Assembly: GCA_002110485.1 (NCBI GenBank) | Contig: MOWL01000089.1 | Span: 558,001-622,000 of the forward strand | Length of the DNA stretch: 64,000 nucleotides | Direction: 5' to 3' | From: Emergomyces orientalis | Taxonomy: Eukaryota; Ascomycota; Eurotiomycetes; Onygenales; Ajellomycetaceae | In this document: one piece after another, positions 1-12,000 of the stretch | How the letters are laid out: every line of letters begins with the position of its first letter | How positions within the stretch are numbered: the first letter of the stretch is position 1 | Made by a program: the position numbers and the translations under genes | Notes under the pieces: generated by a model | Told to the model about the DNA's origin: nothing | The model's database searches: none | The model's input: only the letters and a program-made list of their open reading frames with translations

Positions 1-523
1 CAACTTCTAATTGGACCGGAGTACGCAACATACTCCGTCAGGTGAAATACCATGGTTTTTGAGAGTAATACAGGTGCCTTGGTGTGGAAACTTCGAAGGA
101 AAATAAACTGATGGGGAGGAAGAAACAAGTAGAGTAATAACAGGTTACCCCTGAATAGGACGAAGAATGAGGATGGACAGCTTGTGCAACAAAAGTCTCC
201 ACTGCGAAGCCCAGCCAGCACTAAATCTGCTGACAACACCTAACGAACTACAGGTCGAAAAATGCGGTCTAACAAGTGTCCGCTCATATCTTTAACTGAC
301 ACTGTTCTCCCCAGTTATGCATGACCCAGAGGCCATCACATTTTCCAAGATGGAGTCGCCGTTCCCCTAATATGCGACTTGACAACTATCCTTAACTGGC
401 GAATCACGAAGAAGTGTCTGAGAGTAATTTAACAGCCCTCTTGGTGTTGTGAAGCCTGTGATACTCCGAACTTTGCAACCCGGTCGATTCGATAAGGTCC
501 CCGGCCATAGATTTCTGGAAACT
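1..523. other. Upstream region of the first P450, no gene seen
   Basis: No convincing coding stretch on either strand. It probably holds the promoter and 5' leader of the P450 that starts at 524. A GTG-initiated reading frame from 449 is in frame with the P450, but fungal genes start at ATG, so 524 was chosen. Confidence 0.5.
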
Positions 524-2160
524 ATGGCAGGGTTAACGGAGCTCAGAGGCTATGGCGGGCCGCACCTTGTTGGCCTGCTTTTCGCTGCCATCCTGACTCT
601 CTGTATCTGGCGTCGTTACTTTTCCCCGATCAGCGACATTCCGGGTCCATTTTCAGCCAGCTTCACTCGGCTATGGCATATTCGGCGCATCCTCAAGGGA
701 GATCAAAATCTGGAACTCATCCGCCTACACAACGAACACGGTATGTTTGTTTAATCATTCTGGCACTGCTATCATATCACAATGGGCTAACCTAATCGAA
801 ATGGCATCAAAATAGGACACTTTGTTCGCGTGGCTCCCAATGAAGTCAGCGTCAGTCATCCTGATGCCATTAGAAAGATCCTAGGAGCGACACTGCACAA
901 GGACAAATGGTACAAGGTCATAGCCTTCCCAGATGGCCGCTTTGAGAACCCCATGTCTGCCACGGACCCCAAGGTGAAGACGGAGTTGTCTAAGCACCTC
1001 GCGCCCGCCTATACTCTCTCCAACCTACTCCAGAATGAGACCAACATCAGCGAAACCATCAAGCTCCTGCTGGGATGGTTGGACAAGTTTGCTTACTCCG
1101 GCCACCCGATCGATCTGGGCAAATACTTCACCTTCGCCACTTCAGACATCGTTGGCGACGCAGTCTTCTCCAAACAATTCGGCTTCTTGCGCGAGGGCCG
1201 GGATATTAACAACACCATCGCCAATGCGTCGCCGCAGGCCGCGTACGTCTCCGTCGCTGGTTACTTCCGTTGGTTCCACGTTCTCTTCCTCAGCAATCCT
1301 CTCATCACGTGGCTGAATATTACGCCGTGGGGCCACCTCATCGACACGGCCATGATGGCTATAAAGGAGCGCCAGAAGAACCCGGACGCCCGTCTAGATG
1401 CCGTCGCTCACTGGTTCCGTATGCTCCATCAACATCCCGACCGCATGCAGCTGCACGAGATCCACAGCGCCGCCTTCAACGCCGTCGCGGCAGGCAATGA
1501 GACTGTCTCCACCGGCCTGCAGGCGTTCGTGTACTACATGATCCGCCATCCAAATGCGTGGGAGCGTGTGAGGGCTGAGATCGATGCCGCCGATCTTGAA
1601 GACCCTGTTATCAGCTATATGGATGCACAGAAATTGCCATTTTTGCAGGCGTGTATTAAAGAAACGCTTCGGGTTTTCGGACCCGCGCCTATGGGGCTAC
1701 CGCGCATTGCGCCGGAGGGCGGGTTGACAATTGGTGACCGGACTATTCCCCCGGGAACCATTGTGTCTGTTAACATATGGGTTCTGCATTACTCGAAGGA
1801 GATCTGGGGACCCGATGCTGGTGAATTCAACCCTGACAGGTGGTTAGGGAAAGATGCAGCGCATCTTACGAAATATTATATTCCCGTAAGTAATCGCTAT
1901 CCCATTTGGCATCCACGACAGGAAATGGGCCTAATAATTTCTCACTGACACATGTCACTTACACAAAATAGTGGGGAATGGGTTATGCTTCCTGTCCCGG
2001 ACAGCACCTCGCCCGAATTGAGCTGTATAAAATTTGCGCAACGCTCGTGCGAGACTATAGCATCCGCCAAGTTGACCCAAAGCAAGATTGGACGTGGAAA
2101 GCTTTCTTTACCGTGGTTCCTCATAACTGGCCGTGTTATATCGAGAAGCGAAATAAGTGA
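524..2160 (+). CDS. Cytochrome P450 monooxygenase (fungal microsomal, pisatin-demethylase-like group)
   Basis: Haem-thiolate monooxygenase, substrate unknown. Three exons, 524-740, 816-1885 and 1972-2160, join in frame to 491 aa, normal for the family. Both introns are GT-AG (75 and 86 nt). The N-terminus (residues ~15-30) is one hydrophobic anchor followed by the proline-rich hinge IPGPF, so an ER membrane protein is expected. The segment across the first splice, GHFVRVAPNEVSVSHPDAI, is the typical start of the P450 fold. The I-helix carries AAGNET, the K-helix ETLR, then FNPDRW, and the haem loop WGMGYASCPGQ with the cysteine ligand. The usual leading Phe of the haem loop is Trp here. The start at 524 (ACTATGG) is the first in-frame ATG. 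It lies just upstream of an aldehyde dehydrogenase on the same strand; nothing links the two functionally. Family placement is inference; P450 identity is firm. Confidence 0.93.
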
Positions 2161-2810
2161 ATGTTCCCTAGGCACACATGCCAACAGTGATGCCAGGATG
2201 CTTAATACCCCCACCCGGCGGCTTATATGATATATGCACTGTTTCCCTACTTCGGTGCTAAGGCATTCATCTTTTTTTTGCTCGGCTCTCTCTCTTCCCC
2301 TGGCACCGCCTTGCCATGGTATGCAGTCTTGTTTGATCTTCTCTAATGTTAGTTAATATACCACATATTCAAGTGCTGAAGTGAATTGATTGTGGTTTTA
2401 CAAAAAAATATAATTCGCAGCAGGTGGATTTTGTACGGATGTGGCCGAGATAATATTTTTCTTGGCGTACTATTAGTAGCGAACATCCACAATGGATTCA
2501 ATGAATAATGACGTATAGTTGTAGCATTTAGCAAGATAAAAGGAGCAATGCATGGTGCCTTATACTTACCACTTACGCGGAGGGTGGGAGATGTATTTTG
2601 CAACCTTCGAGCCCAGCCACTTTTGGCCACGACGTCATTCCACGTGATTTTCTTCAAGATTTAGCCGCAAGATAAATTTCCCGAGAAATTCGGTGCAAAT
2701 GAACAGAGACAATGAGGAGCAAGAGAAAACATCAAGTCTTTGTTGTATTTAGCTACCATTCTCTAGAAACTCTGTGCCACGGGTGGTAAATTCATATTTC
2801 TGTTGAAAAG
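2161..2810. other. Intergenic region between P450 and aldehyde dehydrogenase
   Basis: 650 bases with no gene. It should contain the P450 3' UTR and the promoter of the dehydrogenase. A 90-aa antisense frame lies over the P450 3' end and looks like chance. Confidence 0.5.
2631..2646. promoter_or_regulatory. Possible CRE-like plus E-box pair
   Basis: GACGTCAT and CACGTG lie within 16 bases, about 165 bases upstream of the dehydrogenase ATG. ATF/CREB sites often drive stress and osmolyte genes in fungi, which would suit a glycine-betaine enzyme. Only the motif match is seen; the role is inference. Confidence 0.25.
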
Positions 2811-4392
2811 ATGCCTTCCCCTGGCTACACGTCTCAACGTCTATATTTTGACGGACGAGTCCAGCAGTCTAGCTCTGGCAAGCATTTCCAGTCCATTGAC
2901 CCTTCCAACGCCTCCGTGCTCGCAGATATCGAAGTTTCGTCGAACAGAGACATCGATGCGGCCATTGATTCGGCCCGCAGAGCTTTCCCTGCTTGGTCCC
3001 AAACCCCACCTGCCGTAAGAACCCGGGTCCTCCTACGAGCTGCCCAATTACTCAGGGTTCGAAATGATGAGATCGCCAAGATCGAGACACAAGATACGGG
3101 CAAACCATTCTCAGAGACGAGCACGGTAGACGTGGTTACTGGAGCAGATGTGCTAGAATACTTTGCTAACCTAGTTGGCGGAGGAGGGTTGAATGGTGAA
3201 ACTACTCAGCTACGAGAGGACGCCTGGGTATACACGAAGAAAGAAGCCTTGGGTGTGTGTGCTGGGATTGGCGCGTGGAATTACCCTATTCAAATGTAAG
3301 AAAAAGACTAAGCTGCTAAAATATATTCAACATATTCGATGTATTCTAATTTATCCTGCCTTTTCGGTTATTTCCAGCGCTCTATGGAAATCCGGACCCT
3401 GCCTCGCCGCAGGGAACACTATGGTCTATAAACCCAGTGAATTCACCCCTCTACATGGCCTAATCCTAGCTCAAATATACACAGAAGCTGGTCTACCTCC
3501 CGGGGTCTTTAATGTCATCTACGGTGCCGGCGAAGTGGGTGCATACCTCACCTCACACCAGTCCATCGCCAAAGTCTCCTTCACCGGCCAAGTATCGACC
3601 GGGAAAAAAGTGGCCGGTTCCGCCGCTGGCAACATGAAATATGTGACGATGGAACTTGGCGGTAAAAGTCCGCTAATCATCCTTCCAGACGCGGACATCG
3701 AAAACGCTGTTGACGGCGCTATGATGGCCAATTTCTTCAGCACGGGTCAAGTATGCACGAATGGAACCCGCGTCTTCGTTCCTCATAGCCTCAAATCAGC
3801 ATTTGAAAAAAATCTGCTGGACAAGATGAAATATGTTCGTGCGGGATCCCTCATGGACCCTAATACCAACTTTGGACCCCTCGTTTCCAGCGCCCATTTC
3901 GAGAAAGTCACTAGCTACATCCGTCATGGTATTGAGCAGGATAAAGCCAAGCTCCTATATGGCGGTCTGGAGCAGCCCCATGTCCCCGAAGGTCTGAGGA
4001 AGGGATACTGGGTAGCGCCTACGATCTTCACGGACTGCACGGACAACATGAAGATTGTGCAGGAAGAGATTTTCGGCCCTGTCATGTCGATCCTTACGTA
4101 CGAGACGGTCGAGGAAGCTGTAAAGAGGGCTAATGAAACGCCAATGGGCCTTGCGGCTGGTGTCTTTACGCAGAATCTCAATATGGCGCATAGAGTGATT
4201 GCGCAGCTGGAGGCGGGTATTACGTGGATTAATTCGTGGGGAGAAAGCCCGGCGGAGATGAGTGTTGGGGGGTGGAAGCAGAGTGGTGTTGGAGTTGAGA
4301 ATGGGCGCAGAGGGATTGAAGCGTGGGTGAGGAATAAGAGTACGCTGGTTGACATCAGTGGTGGGATTGCGACCGCATTTACGAAATTGTGA
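2811..4392 (+). CDS. Betaine-aldehyde-type aldehyde dehydrogenase (ALDH superfamily)
   Basis: NAD(P)+-dependent oxidation of an aldehyde, most likely betaine aldehyde to glycine betaine, or a related amino-aldehyde. Exons 2811-3295 and 3378-4392, separated by an 82-nt GT-AG intron, give 499 aa, the normal ALDH length. Visible motifs are GAWNYP at the splice (cofactor site), YKPSEFTPL, FTGQVSTGKKV (nucleotide loop), the general-base Glu in MELGGKSPL, the catalytic Cys in FFSTGQVCTNGTR, and EEIFGPVMS near the C-terminus. The C-terminus shows no peroxisomal SKL tripeptide, so the protein is probably cytosolic. Choline oxidase, the usual partner, is not next to it. ALDH membership is certain; the betaine-aldehyde assignment rests on the FFSTGQVCTNGTR pattern and overall resemblance to fungal BADH. 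Confidence 0.9.
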
Positions 4393-5293
4393 GGAGACAG
4401 GAAGGGTATGGCCCGTGTGATATAGTTGGGACCGAGGCCAAAGATTGCAATATATAACCTCAGGTTCCAACGAAAGTGTTCTTAAAGTGTAAATATATAA
4501 AATAAATAAAGGTTTAGAATACGCACCAACACCTTTTCTTTTGGTTTGCAAGCACTGCGAATCCACCGAGTAACTACTGCGTTCTGTTCTTGTATACTCG
4601 ACCTAGTAACATTTATTTGTACAGTACATGATGAAGTATTTTAAGTCGGTAAACGCAGTAGGCTAAGGGCAAGCAGCATAGTCATACATGCTACAATGCA
4701 GAAAGAAGGAGAAACAATTGAAGCATTCGAAAGGAGATAGGCAAAAAGGGAAATTTGACCAAATTGTCATTCGACTGCGCCAGTAGAAAGGTAGAGGAAA
4801 ACGAAAAATTGAAGAAAAAAAACTCGGGAAAGACAATGTTTAGAAAAGAAAGAAAAGAAAGAAAAATGCACAAAGAAACAAAGAGGAGAAAAAAGCAGAG
4901 TACTGAATTTGATAAGATTTTCGCGTACAAGCAAAATGCAAAATCGAATAGATCCAGGTAAGTGAGAAGAAATTCTCTGAAGTGATTATATATATGTGTA
5001 TATATATAAATAAATAAAATAAAATAAAAACACAAAATATCCGTGTAGAACCCTCATTAATTAGTAAATGAGTAGGTATCTCTCGAAGGCCACTCCACAT
5101 CCGCATTGAGATGCGTCGTTTGAGGTTTCCTTGTCGCCTGGTTGGAAAATGTGCACTTTTTCAAGTCTGCGGCGCTAAGGATGGAAGTCTGGCGTTTTCT
5201 CCGTCCACCATCTTTTCTTCCCATCACCCCCACCGCACCTAGCCTCACTTCTATTTTTCTTCGTTTCAGGTGAATATCTCTCAGCACCCGGCC
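4393..5293. other. Intergenic, convergent 3' regions, purine-rich tract
   Basis: Lies between the 3' ends of the + strand dehydrogenase and the - strand deaminase. About 4735-4960 is a very A/G-rich low-complexity tract, which creates long but meaningless frames on both strands. No gene supported. Confidence 0.6.
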
Positions 5294-6911
5294 TCATACC
5301 TCGCCAATCCTCGACCCCATCCTATCAAAGACCAAATCAGCCCCTATCATCGTTTCATCTAGACCTGCAATCGCAGAATCTTTAAGGCGTGACGACATGC
5401 TATCAGGAGTCAGTTCGTCCAACTCCTCTTCCCTGCCCCCATTCGCAGCTCTGGGGTGGAAGCCAGATGTGTCGATCGTGAGCTTGCTATCTTTGACGGG
5501 CGTTGAAGCATCGTTTGCACCGGGAGAGAGTGGTGGGGTCATGGCAGGCGGTCTGTATTGTTTTGTGCGATGGACCAGTGGGGGGCCCTGAGTCCTCGCA
5601 TCGGTGCCGGCTTGCTCAATGCTGACGAAGTACTGAAAACGAGCAATATTAAATTAGACATGGTACTTGTCAATGGTATATTTTTACTTCTGTGGAGTGA
5701 GAGCACATATTTTACATACTTTGACTGTCTTCACCTTCAACTCCAACGTCGCGTCCTCATCCGCAACAACAAGCGGATGCGGATGTAGCTGGAGCGCTGA
5801 CAGCGTCCACATGTGATTGACGCCCCTCTCCAGGCCCTTCTGCAGTGCTGTAGCCTTATGCGCGCCTGTCGCGAGAATCACCACCTCGCGCGCGTCCATG
5901 ATGGTCTGGATCCCCACCGTCAACGACTGGCCCGGTACTTTGGACAAGTCATTATCAAAAAAACGCGAGTTGGCCAAGATTGTGTCGTAGGCGAGTGTCT
6001 TGACGCGGGTGCGTGAACGAAGGCTGCTACCTGGTTCGTTGAAGGCGATGTGGCCGTCTGCGCCAACGCCGCCGAGGAATAGATCTATGCCGCCAACCTC
6101 CTGGATTTTAGCCTCGTAGTCGGCGCATTCTTTCATAAGGTCGGGGGCATTGCCGTTTAGGATGTGTATATTTGTTGGGGGGATGTCGACGTGTGAGAAG
6201 AAATGTTTGTACATGAAGCTGTGGTAGCTTTGGGGGTGGTCACGGGGGAGCCCGACATATTCGTCCTGCGGTGGGAGGGAAAGTGTTAATGACCATTCCC
6301 GTTTTCTGTTGGGACTTTATTTGGTCTCTGGGGTTGTCTGGCAGGGTGTCCTTCCCAGTCCCTCAAAGCTATATAGGCAAGGGCGGAGAGGGAGGGCCAT
6401 TTACCATGTTGAAAGTGATGACATATTTGAAGGAAATATCGCCAGCTTTATATCGCTGGACTAGAATACGGTAGACGGTCTGCGGGCTGCTTCCGGTTGG
6501 CAAACCAAGGACGAAGGGCCTATCTTCTGAAGGAGCGAATTGTTTGATACGGCCTACATGAAGATATAACACACGCCTGTTAAAAGACAATCTATGTTCA
6601 TGGAATGGAATGGAGGCGGCGGCAACTGCAATGGGAATGAAGGGCGGAGAAATATATATTCTTTCGGGTTTCTTTATCCAAATCTCTAATACAAGGATCT
6701 GGATAAAAGTGATATACGGTTATAGTGCAGTTTTGGGCGGGATAGGTTATGGTATGCATGCGTGGGACATACTGATGATGTAGTCCGCAACATATTCAGA
6801 GACTCTCTGCGGGTCTTTCCTGATTATTACCCTCCTTTAGACCGGTATGTCAGCCGAGATATTGCAAAAATATATATGGGCAACGGGCAAGGGGCCGGTA
6901 TCTTCTTACAT
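5294..6911 (-). CDS. nag1: Glucosamine-6-phosphate deaminase (GlcNAc catabolism)
   Basis: Converts glucosamine-6-phosphate to fructose-6-phosphate and ammonia, the last step that feeds GlcNAc into glycolysis; called NAG1 in Candida and dam1 in Trichoderma. Five coding pieces on the - strand, 6911-6910, 6834-6773, 6553-6405, 6265-5720 and 5632-5294, sum to 365 aa with every phase matching. The start codon is divided: AT precedes a 75-nt GTAAGA...AAG intron and G follows it, giving MRVIIRKDP, the expected N-terminus. Family motifs are FVLGLPTGSSPQTVY (phosphate loop), FNMDEYVGLPRDHPQSY across a splice, and GGVGADGHIAFNEPGSSL (catalytic region). The last ~80 residues, after VKTVKYFVSIE, are a Ser/Pro/acidic tail, much longer than the bacterial NagB end. 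The gene is divergent from the NagZ-like gene over 2.2 kb, in keeping with a shared GlcNAc cluster. No ATG lies directly upstream of exon 2, where a TAA is in frame, so the split start is needed. Confidence 0.93.
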
Positions 6912-9081
6912 TATGAACTGATAAGCAGCTGTGGTAGGGTGATATGTTGGTGGTCAGTGGTTGGTGTGACGGAAGAGATGGAGATAGATCTGAGTGTAGA
7001 TTTGAGTTTCAAGATATCGTCATCGAGTTTGTTGTTCGTATGGGAGAGTCTAATAAAAGAGAAGCAGCCGTGGTAGCAAAAGATATATGAGTATTGAGTA
7101 GTAGTCAGGAGCACGTTCTCTTCACTGGTTTAATAAAATTAATAAACAAAAGAGCGAATCAACAGGATATTGGAAACGAGGAGACGAAGTAACGAGACCC
7201 TCAGTAGTTTGATGAGAGCTATGTTCATACCCTTTCTTTTTGCCCCCCAATTCCTTGGAGTTAATCCTGTCAGAGTCACAGCAGGGCTCAGCCTAGTGGT
7301 CTGCGTATAAAAAATCATAGGTATCATCATCCCGACATCATCACTGGTAGATTTGAGAGGTTAACCCTATCAGCACCGCGCAGCATGCATGGTGGTCCCT
7401 AAGGACGCCAAAAAAGGCCAAAAAAAAAAAGTCATCCCCCATTCAAAGTCGCAGGCATTCTTATTGTAGCAGAGGAGTAACATTAGTAGGTGACATAGCA
7501 AGCGTGTTCTCTCCATAGCTAACAAATATGTCCCCATTATTTCAAGAGCCCACAGTGAGATCAAGTGATGATCACGGACCAATTCTCCACCACAGCGAAG
7601 GCAACTCACGTTGTGCAAAGTTATATGAGTATTGCCACTATTATTTGGAAGGAGTCTATAATTTTTGTACTGTTCATACATTGACCATGCTTGTAGCCAC
7701 ATGCGTCTTTGCCTCCCTCCATGCCACCAGGTTTCCCGTTCGAAAGAAGTCGCAAATATGGTGATAATAGCTGGCGACCTTTTGCAGTTTTATCCTTGGT
7801 CCCGGGGAGGCCCATCTCAGGCCTGATTTTTGGGACCCCAATGTAACGGTCGTAGTTGATTATGGAATAAGGTTATCCAACCTTGGCCCTGACTGGTGTG
7901 GTCTTGGAGGGTGGTTATTTGCGATTTTGAGATTCCAGACTCCAGTGACTCTTGGTTTCTTCTAATTTTCCATATGGGCCAGTTTTACCCTGTCGTCCTC
8001 GAGAAAGCCATGGAATATTTGTTCAACGTTTAAATGTACTGTAACTAGGTAGCTTTTGATGGGGCTTCTAATAAAGGCCCTTGGTCTGTTTGTTGGTGGA
8101 TAAACTTCCTGCACAAGGCTGGCCGAGACTGCCTGTTTATCTGACATTTTCGGCTGAAGTACGGCGTACTGTACATATGCAGTGGTAGTTTCACATTTCC
8201 CTTGCCTGTTTTGTAAATGGGAGCTGGGGAGCTGAATCCTTCATATGAGTTGCATGCGGGTTATGCTCCTTAGTTGTGCTAGCTCTAACGTTTATGCAGA
8301 GACTTTTGTTACCAAACTGGTCATAGCAGCTTTGATCTGTGCCTAAAGATGTGGCTTAAATTAGTTCGCGAGACTCAAACTGTGTTTGTGCTTCTGGAAT
8401 AGAGCTCTCCTCTTGGGCCATTTTGCCCAGGCGATATGGTTGTGATCTCTCTATCCCGAGGTTCGTAGTAAAACACCATCGAACTTTCTCGGCGCGGCTA
8501 CTCCGCCCGACCCGCGTGCGACTGCTGATTCTCCTCCGTCTCCATACAGCTCCAAGTTGCTGGAGCGCTAAATATTCCGTGCTCCCATTCACACGAGATC
8601 AGCAGTCCCCAGCTCTGGTTGACTAATGAGTTGTAGCCTATCGAGGTAACGAGACGAGGCCCATCCTAGCTGCGGCTCTTGCTTAATCCCGATCGGTCGA
8701 GGCAGTTATTTGGCTGCGGGCGCCACCACACTTCAACTGCAACTCCAACCAACTGCGCTGCGACTCAGCATCGGTGACTGTGACCGTGACAGCAGCCGTT
8801 CATAATCTCTGTCTCTCTGCTGCCTTCCAATTCACGCGGCCATCTGCTGTGGTGTTAGTTTACCCCGTCTCGAGCCCTGCCTTTGCCGCCCTATTCGTAC
8901 TGGCGTTGCGACCACCTTGCCTGTTCTCGGCGAAAACTTGTTCGTCACGACACGGGTCTAACCTTCAAACCTCCCCGAGCTCGTAGCTTGTCGCCGGATA
9001 ATTGACCATTTTCCCTGAGCTTGAGTTCGTTAGGGGGAGAGTAAGGGTGGTAGCAGATAACGTGGGCTCCGCGCATTGCCT
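6912..9081. promoter_or_regulatory. Divergent intergenic region between deaminase and NagZ-like gene
   Basis: 2.17 kb without a supportable gene, placed between two divergent GlcNAc-pathway genes, so it probably holds both promoters. Short frames at 7370-7815 and 8356-8626 have no recognisable composition. The final ~300 bases are pyrimidine-rich, as in fungal leaders. I found no clean match to the Ndt80 element gNCRCAAAW; only CACAAA cores such as the one near 8385. Confidence 0.45.
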
Positions 9082-12000
9082 ATGGATCCCATGGACGCCA
9101 TGGATACCGAGCTCCCCCCCGAGTGGGAGAGCTTTGACAGGTAGGCTGCGCGTTTTGTCTATAGCTGTCCCCACATGTCTGTTCTATCATAGCACAATAG
9201 CTCTCAATCCTATGCATGCAAAAGATTGATTGATTTGTTGATTGATGTATGTAGATACATGCATACGTGATGGAGTGACCGAGCTATGCCCACTCTCCTC
9301 CTCGTCTTTTATGTAACCCTTGCAATTCAACGGGGAGAAGTGCTGTTAGGGCAAAATCCCACTCTGCCCCTTTGGCTCATCTGCTTCCCATCTGACGCCC
9401 TTTGTTCTTCCCCGAATACCCTCTCTAAATTTAAATCTCCGCTGCTGTTCATCAAACCTTGAAATGAAGACAACGTGTTTGAGCTAACGGAATAACCTCG
9501 CTACAATGCGTGGGCTCGACTATAGGCAGATGGGCCAGCTCTTTGTCATGGGCTTCGATGGAACTAGTGTCAATTCGGAAATCCGCTCCCTGATAGAGGA
9601 TTATCATCTGGGTTCTGTCATATTGACCGCTAAGAATCTGAAATGTGCAAACCTTCCCCCCAACCATCTCCCCTTTCTTCAAACCCAGCTTCAATCTCTA
9701 TTCATCCATTGTCATGTGCTTGACTCGCCCCCACTTGATGTATTTCCATTCTCTCAACTTTTTAGTTGGGAGAAGATCAATATAGTTGGTCGTTCATTTC
9801 ACCCCCTGCCCATTGGATTTGGAGAAAGCCTTATAACTTCATATAACTCAAATGACACCAGAGGCTGATATGTCAATGTAGCGGCGGAAGAAACTACCAA
9901 GCTTGTCTATGACCTACAATCCATCGCCCGGAATGCTGGCCATCCGGTCCCCTTGATGATTTGTCTCGACCAGGAAAATGGCGGCGTTAACAGTCTCTTT
10001 GACGAGATATATATCCGCCAGTTCCCCAGTGCCATGGGGATGGCCGCGACAGGCTCGAAATCTCTAGCTAGAGAAGTCTCAAAGGCCGCTGCCCAAGAGC
10101 TCAGCGCTGTTGGCATCAATTGGATTCTGGGGCCGGTACTAGATGCATTAACGAATGCTAGAAACCAGCCACTGGGTGTCCGAAGCGTAGGAGACGACCC
10201 GCAAGAGGTGTCCGCGTATGGCGTCGAGTTCATGAAGGGCTATCAAGATGCAGGCCTGGTGACTTGTGGGAAGCATTTTCCCTCGTATGGTAATCTAGAT
10301 TACATGGGTTCCCAGTCTGATGTTCCCATTATCACGGATACGATTGAGCAACTTAGTGTGAGCGCACTTGTCCCTTATCGGAGTGCAATAACACACGGCA
10401 TAGATTCAATGATGGTAGGGGGATGTTCCATGACATCAGCTGGCATGACTGTCATGCATGCTTGTTTGTCAGAACAGGTTGTTGACGAACTCCTGCGGAA
10501 AGACCTAAAATTCGAAGGTGTGGTTGTTTCAGAATGCCTTGAGATGGAAGCACTCAGTTACAACATAGGGGTTGGCGGTGGCACGGTGATGGCCATGAAG
10601 GCCGGGTGCGACTTGATCCTGTTATGTCGGTCCTTCTCTGTGCAACAGGAAGCTATCAATGGGTTGAAGCTAGGAGTAGAAAATGGCATCATCAGTAAAA
10701 GCCGCATACGCGAGTCTCTACGAAGAGTTCTGGATATGAAATCGCGATGCACTTCGTGGGAAAAAGCTTTGAATCCACAAGGACTTAACCTTTTATCGAA
10801 AATGCAGCCATCCCACACCAGTCTATCTACCAAAGCATATAACAGCTCGCTCACTGTTGTAAGAGACAAACACAATTACCTCCCGTTAACGAGTATTCTC
10901 GAACCAGACGAAGAACTTCTACTCCTCACACCACTGATAAAGCCACTACCAGCGTCTGCAATGCTAATGTCGATGACTGCCGAAACAACGAATCGTGTAA
11001 GTCTGTCGACGGATGCTGCTTCTTGGGAGCGTAGTGCTTCCGTGATGAGCGGCGAGAGCGTTTTCAAGGAGTTTGGGCGCTCGTTAGCTCGACAGAGAAA
11101 TGGTCGTGTTTTACATACTTCCTACACAGCCAACGGCGTCCGACCGGTCCACGAAAATTTAATTGATCGGGCGAGCGCCGTCATTATCGTCACCGCTGAC
11201 GCCAACAGAAATATGTACCAAAATGGATTCACCAAGCACGTTTCCCTAATGTGCAATTCTCAATTTTCTCCTACCGGCGAGCGCCGCGCGAAACCCGTAA
11301 TCGTTGTAGCTGTTAGCTCGCCTTATGATTTCGCCACAGATCTATCAATAGGGACGTATATCTGCACCTACGACTTTACTGAAACAGCCTTACAAGCCTT
11401 GGTAAAGATTCTTTATGGGGAGCTGACGCCCACCGGCTCACTCCCTGGCTCACTCAGCCGCAACCAAAGACTCCAACAATCAAGACAACATTGGTTAGTG
11501 GAGAATTGGAATGAGGATCGGGATGCACACGCCCTAGATAGTCTCCTAGATATTGTCCGAGAAGATACTACCCAGGGCCAAAGATCCGAACTTGCCAGCG
11601 TCGCCTCCACCACCTTCCTTCTACGCAACAGCGACGTGGAAGAGGCCCATTTTGTCGTCAGAAATAGCAGCACACAGGCGCTTTACGGATTTTGCTCGAC
11701 ATATTACTTCAAATCCACAGGAACCGGCGTGATCGGTGCACTCATTGTTGACCCCTCCCGCCGAAAAATGTCCATCGGCCATTCGCTCCATAACCGCGCT
11801 ATTCGGACCCTGATTCAGCGTCCAGGTATCCGCAGCTTCCAGCTCGGCTCCCGATTACCAGGCATATATCTCGGCATTCCCACAGGAAATCCCGTGGAGC
11901 GAAAAAAGCTTCGCCAGTGGTTTGCAAATTTGGGATGGAACACGGCCCTCTCGCGTTCTGTATGCAGCATGGTGCTACGAAACCTCGAAAATTGGTCGCC

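Noticed and set aside
3193..3377. Upstream extension of the second dehydrogenase frame (from 3193)
   Set aside because: It reads through exon 1 in a wrong frame and the intron; the spliced model with GAWNYP is correct.
4691..5106. Long frames on both strands rich in Phe/Leu or Lys/Glu
   Set aside because: They come from an A/G-rich low-complexity tract between convergent genes; no splice sites or motifs.
9506..9525. ATG at 9506 as the start of the NagZ-like gene
   Set aside because: It lies inside the better-supported intron 9141-9525; splicing from 9140 gives the conserved N-terminus.
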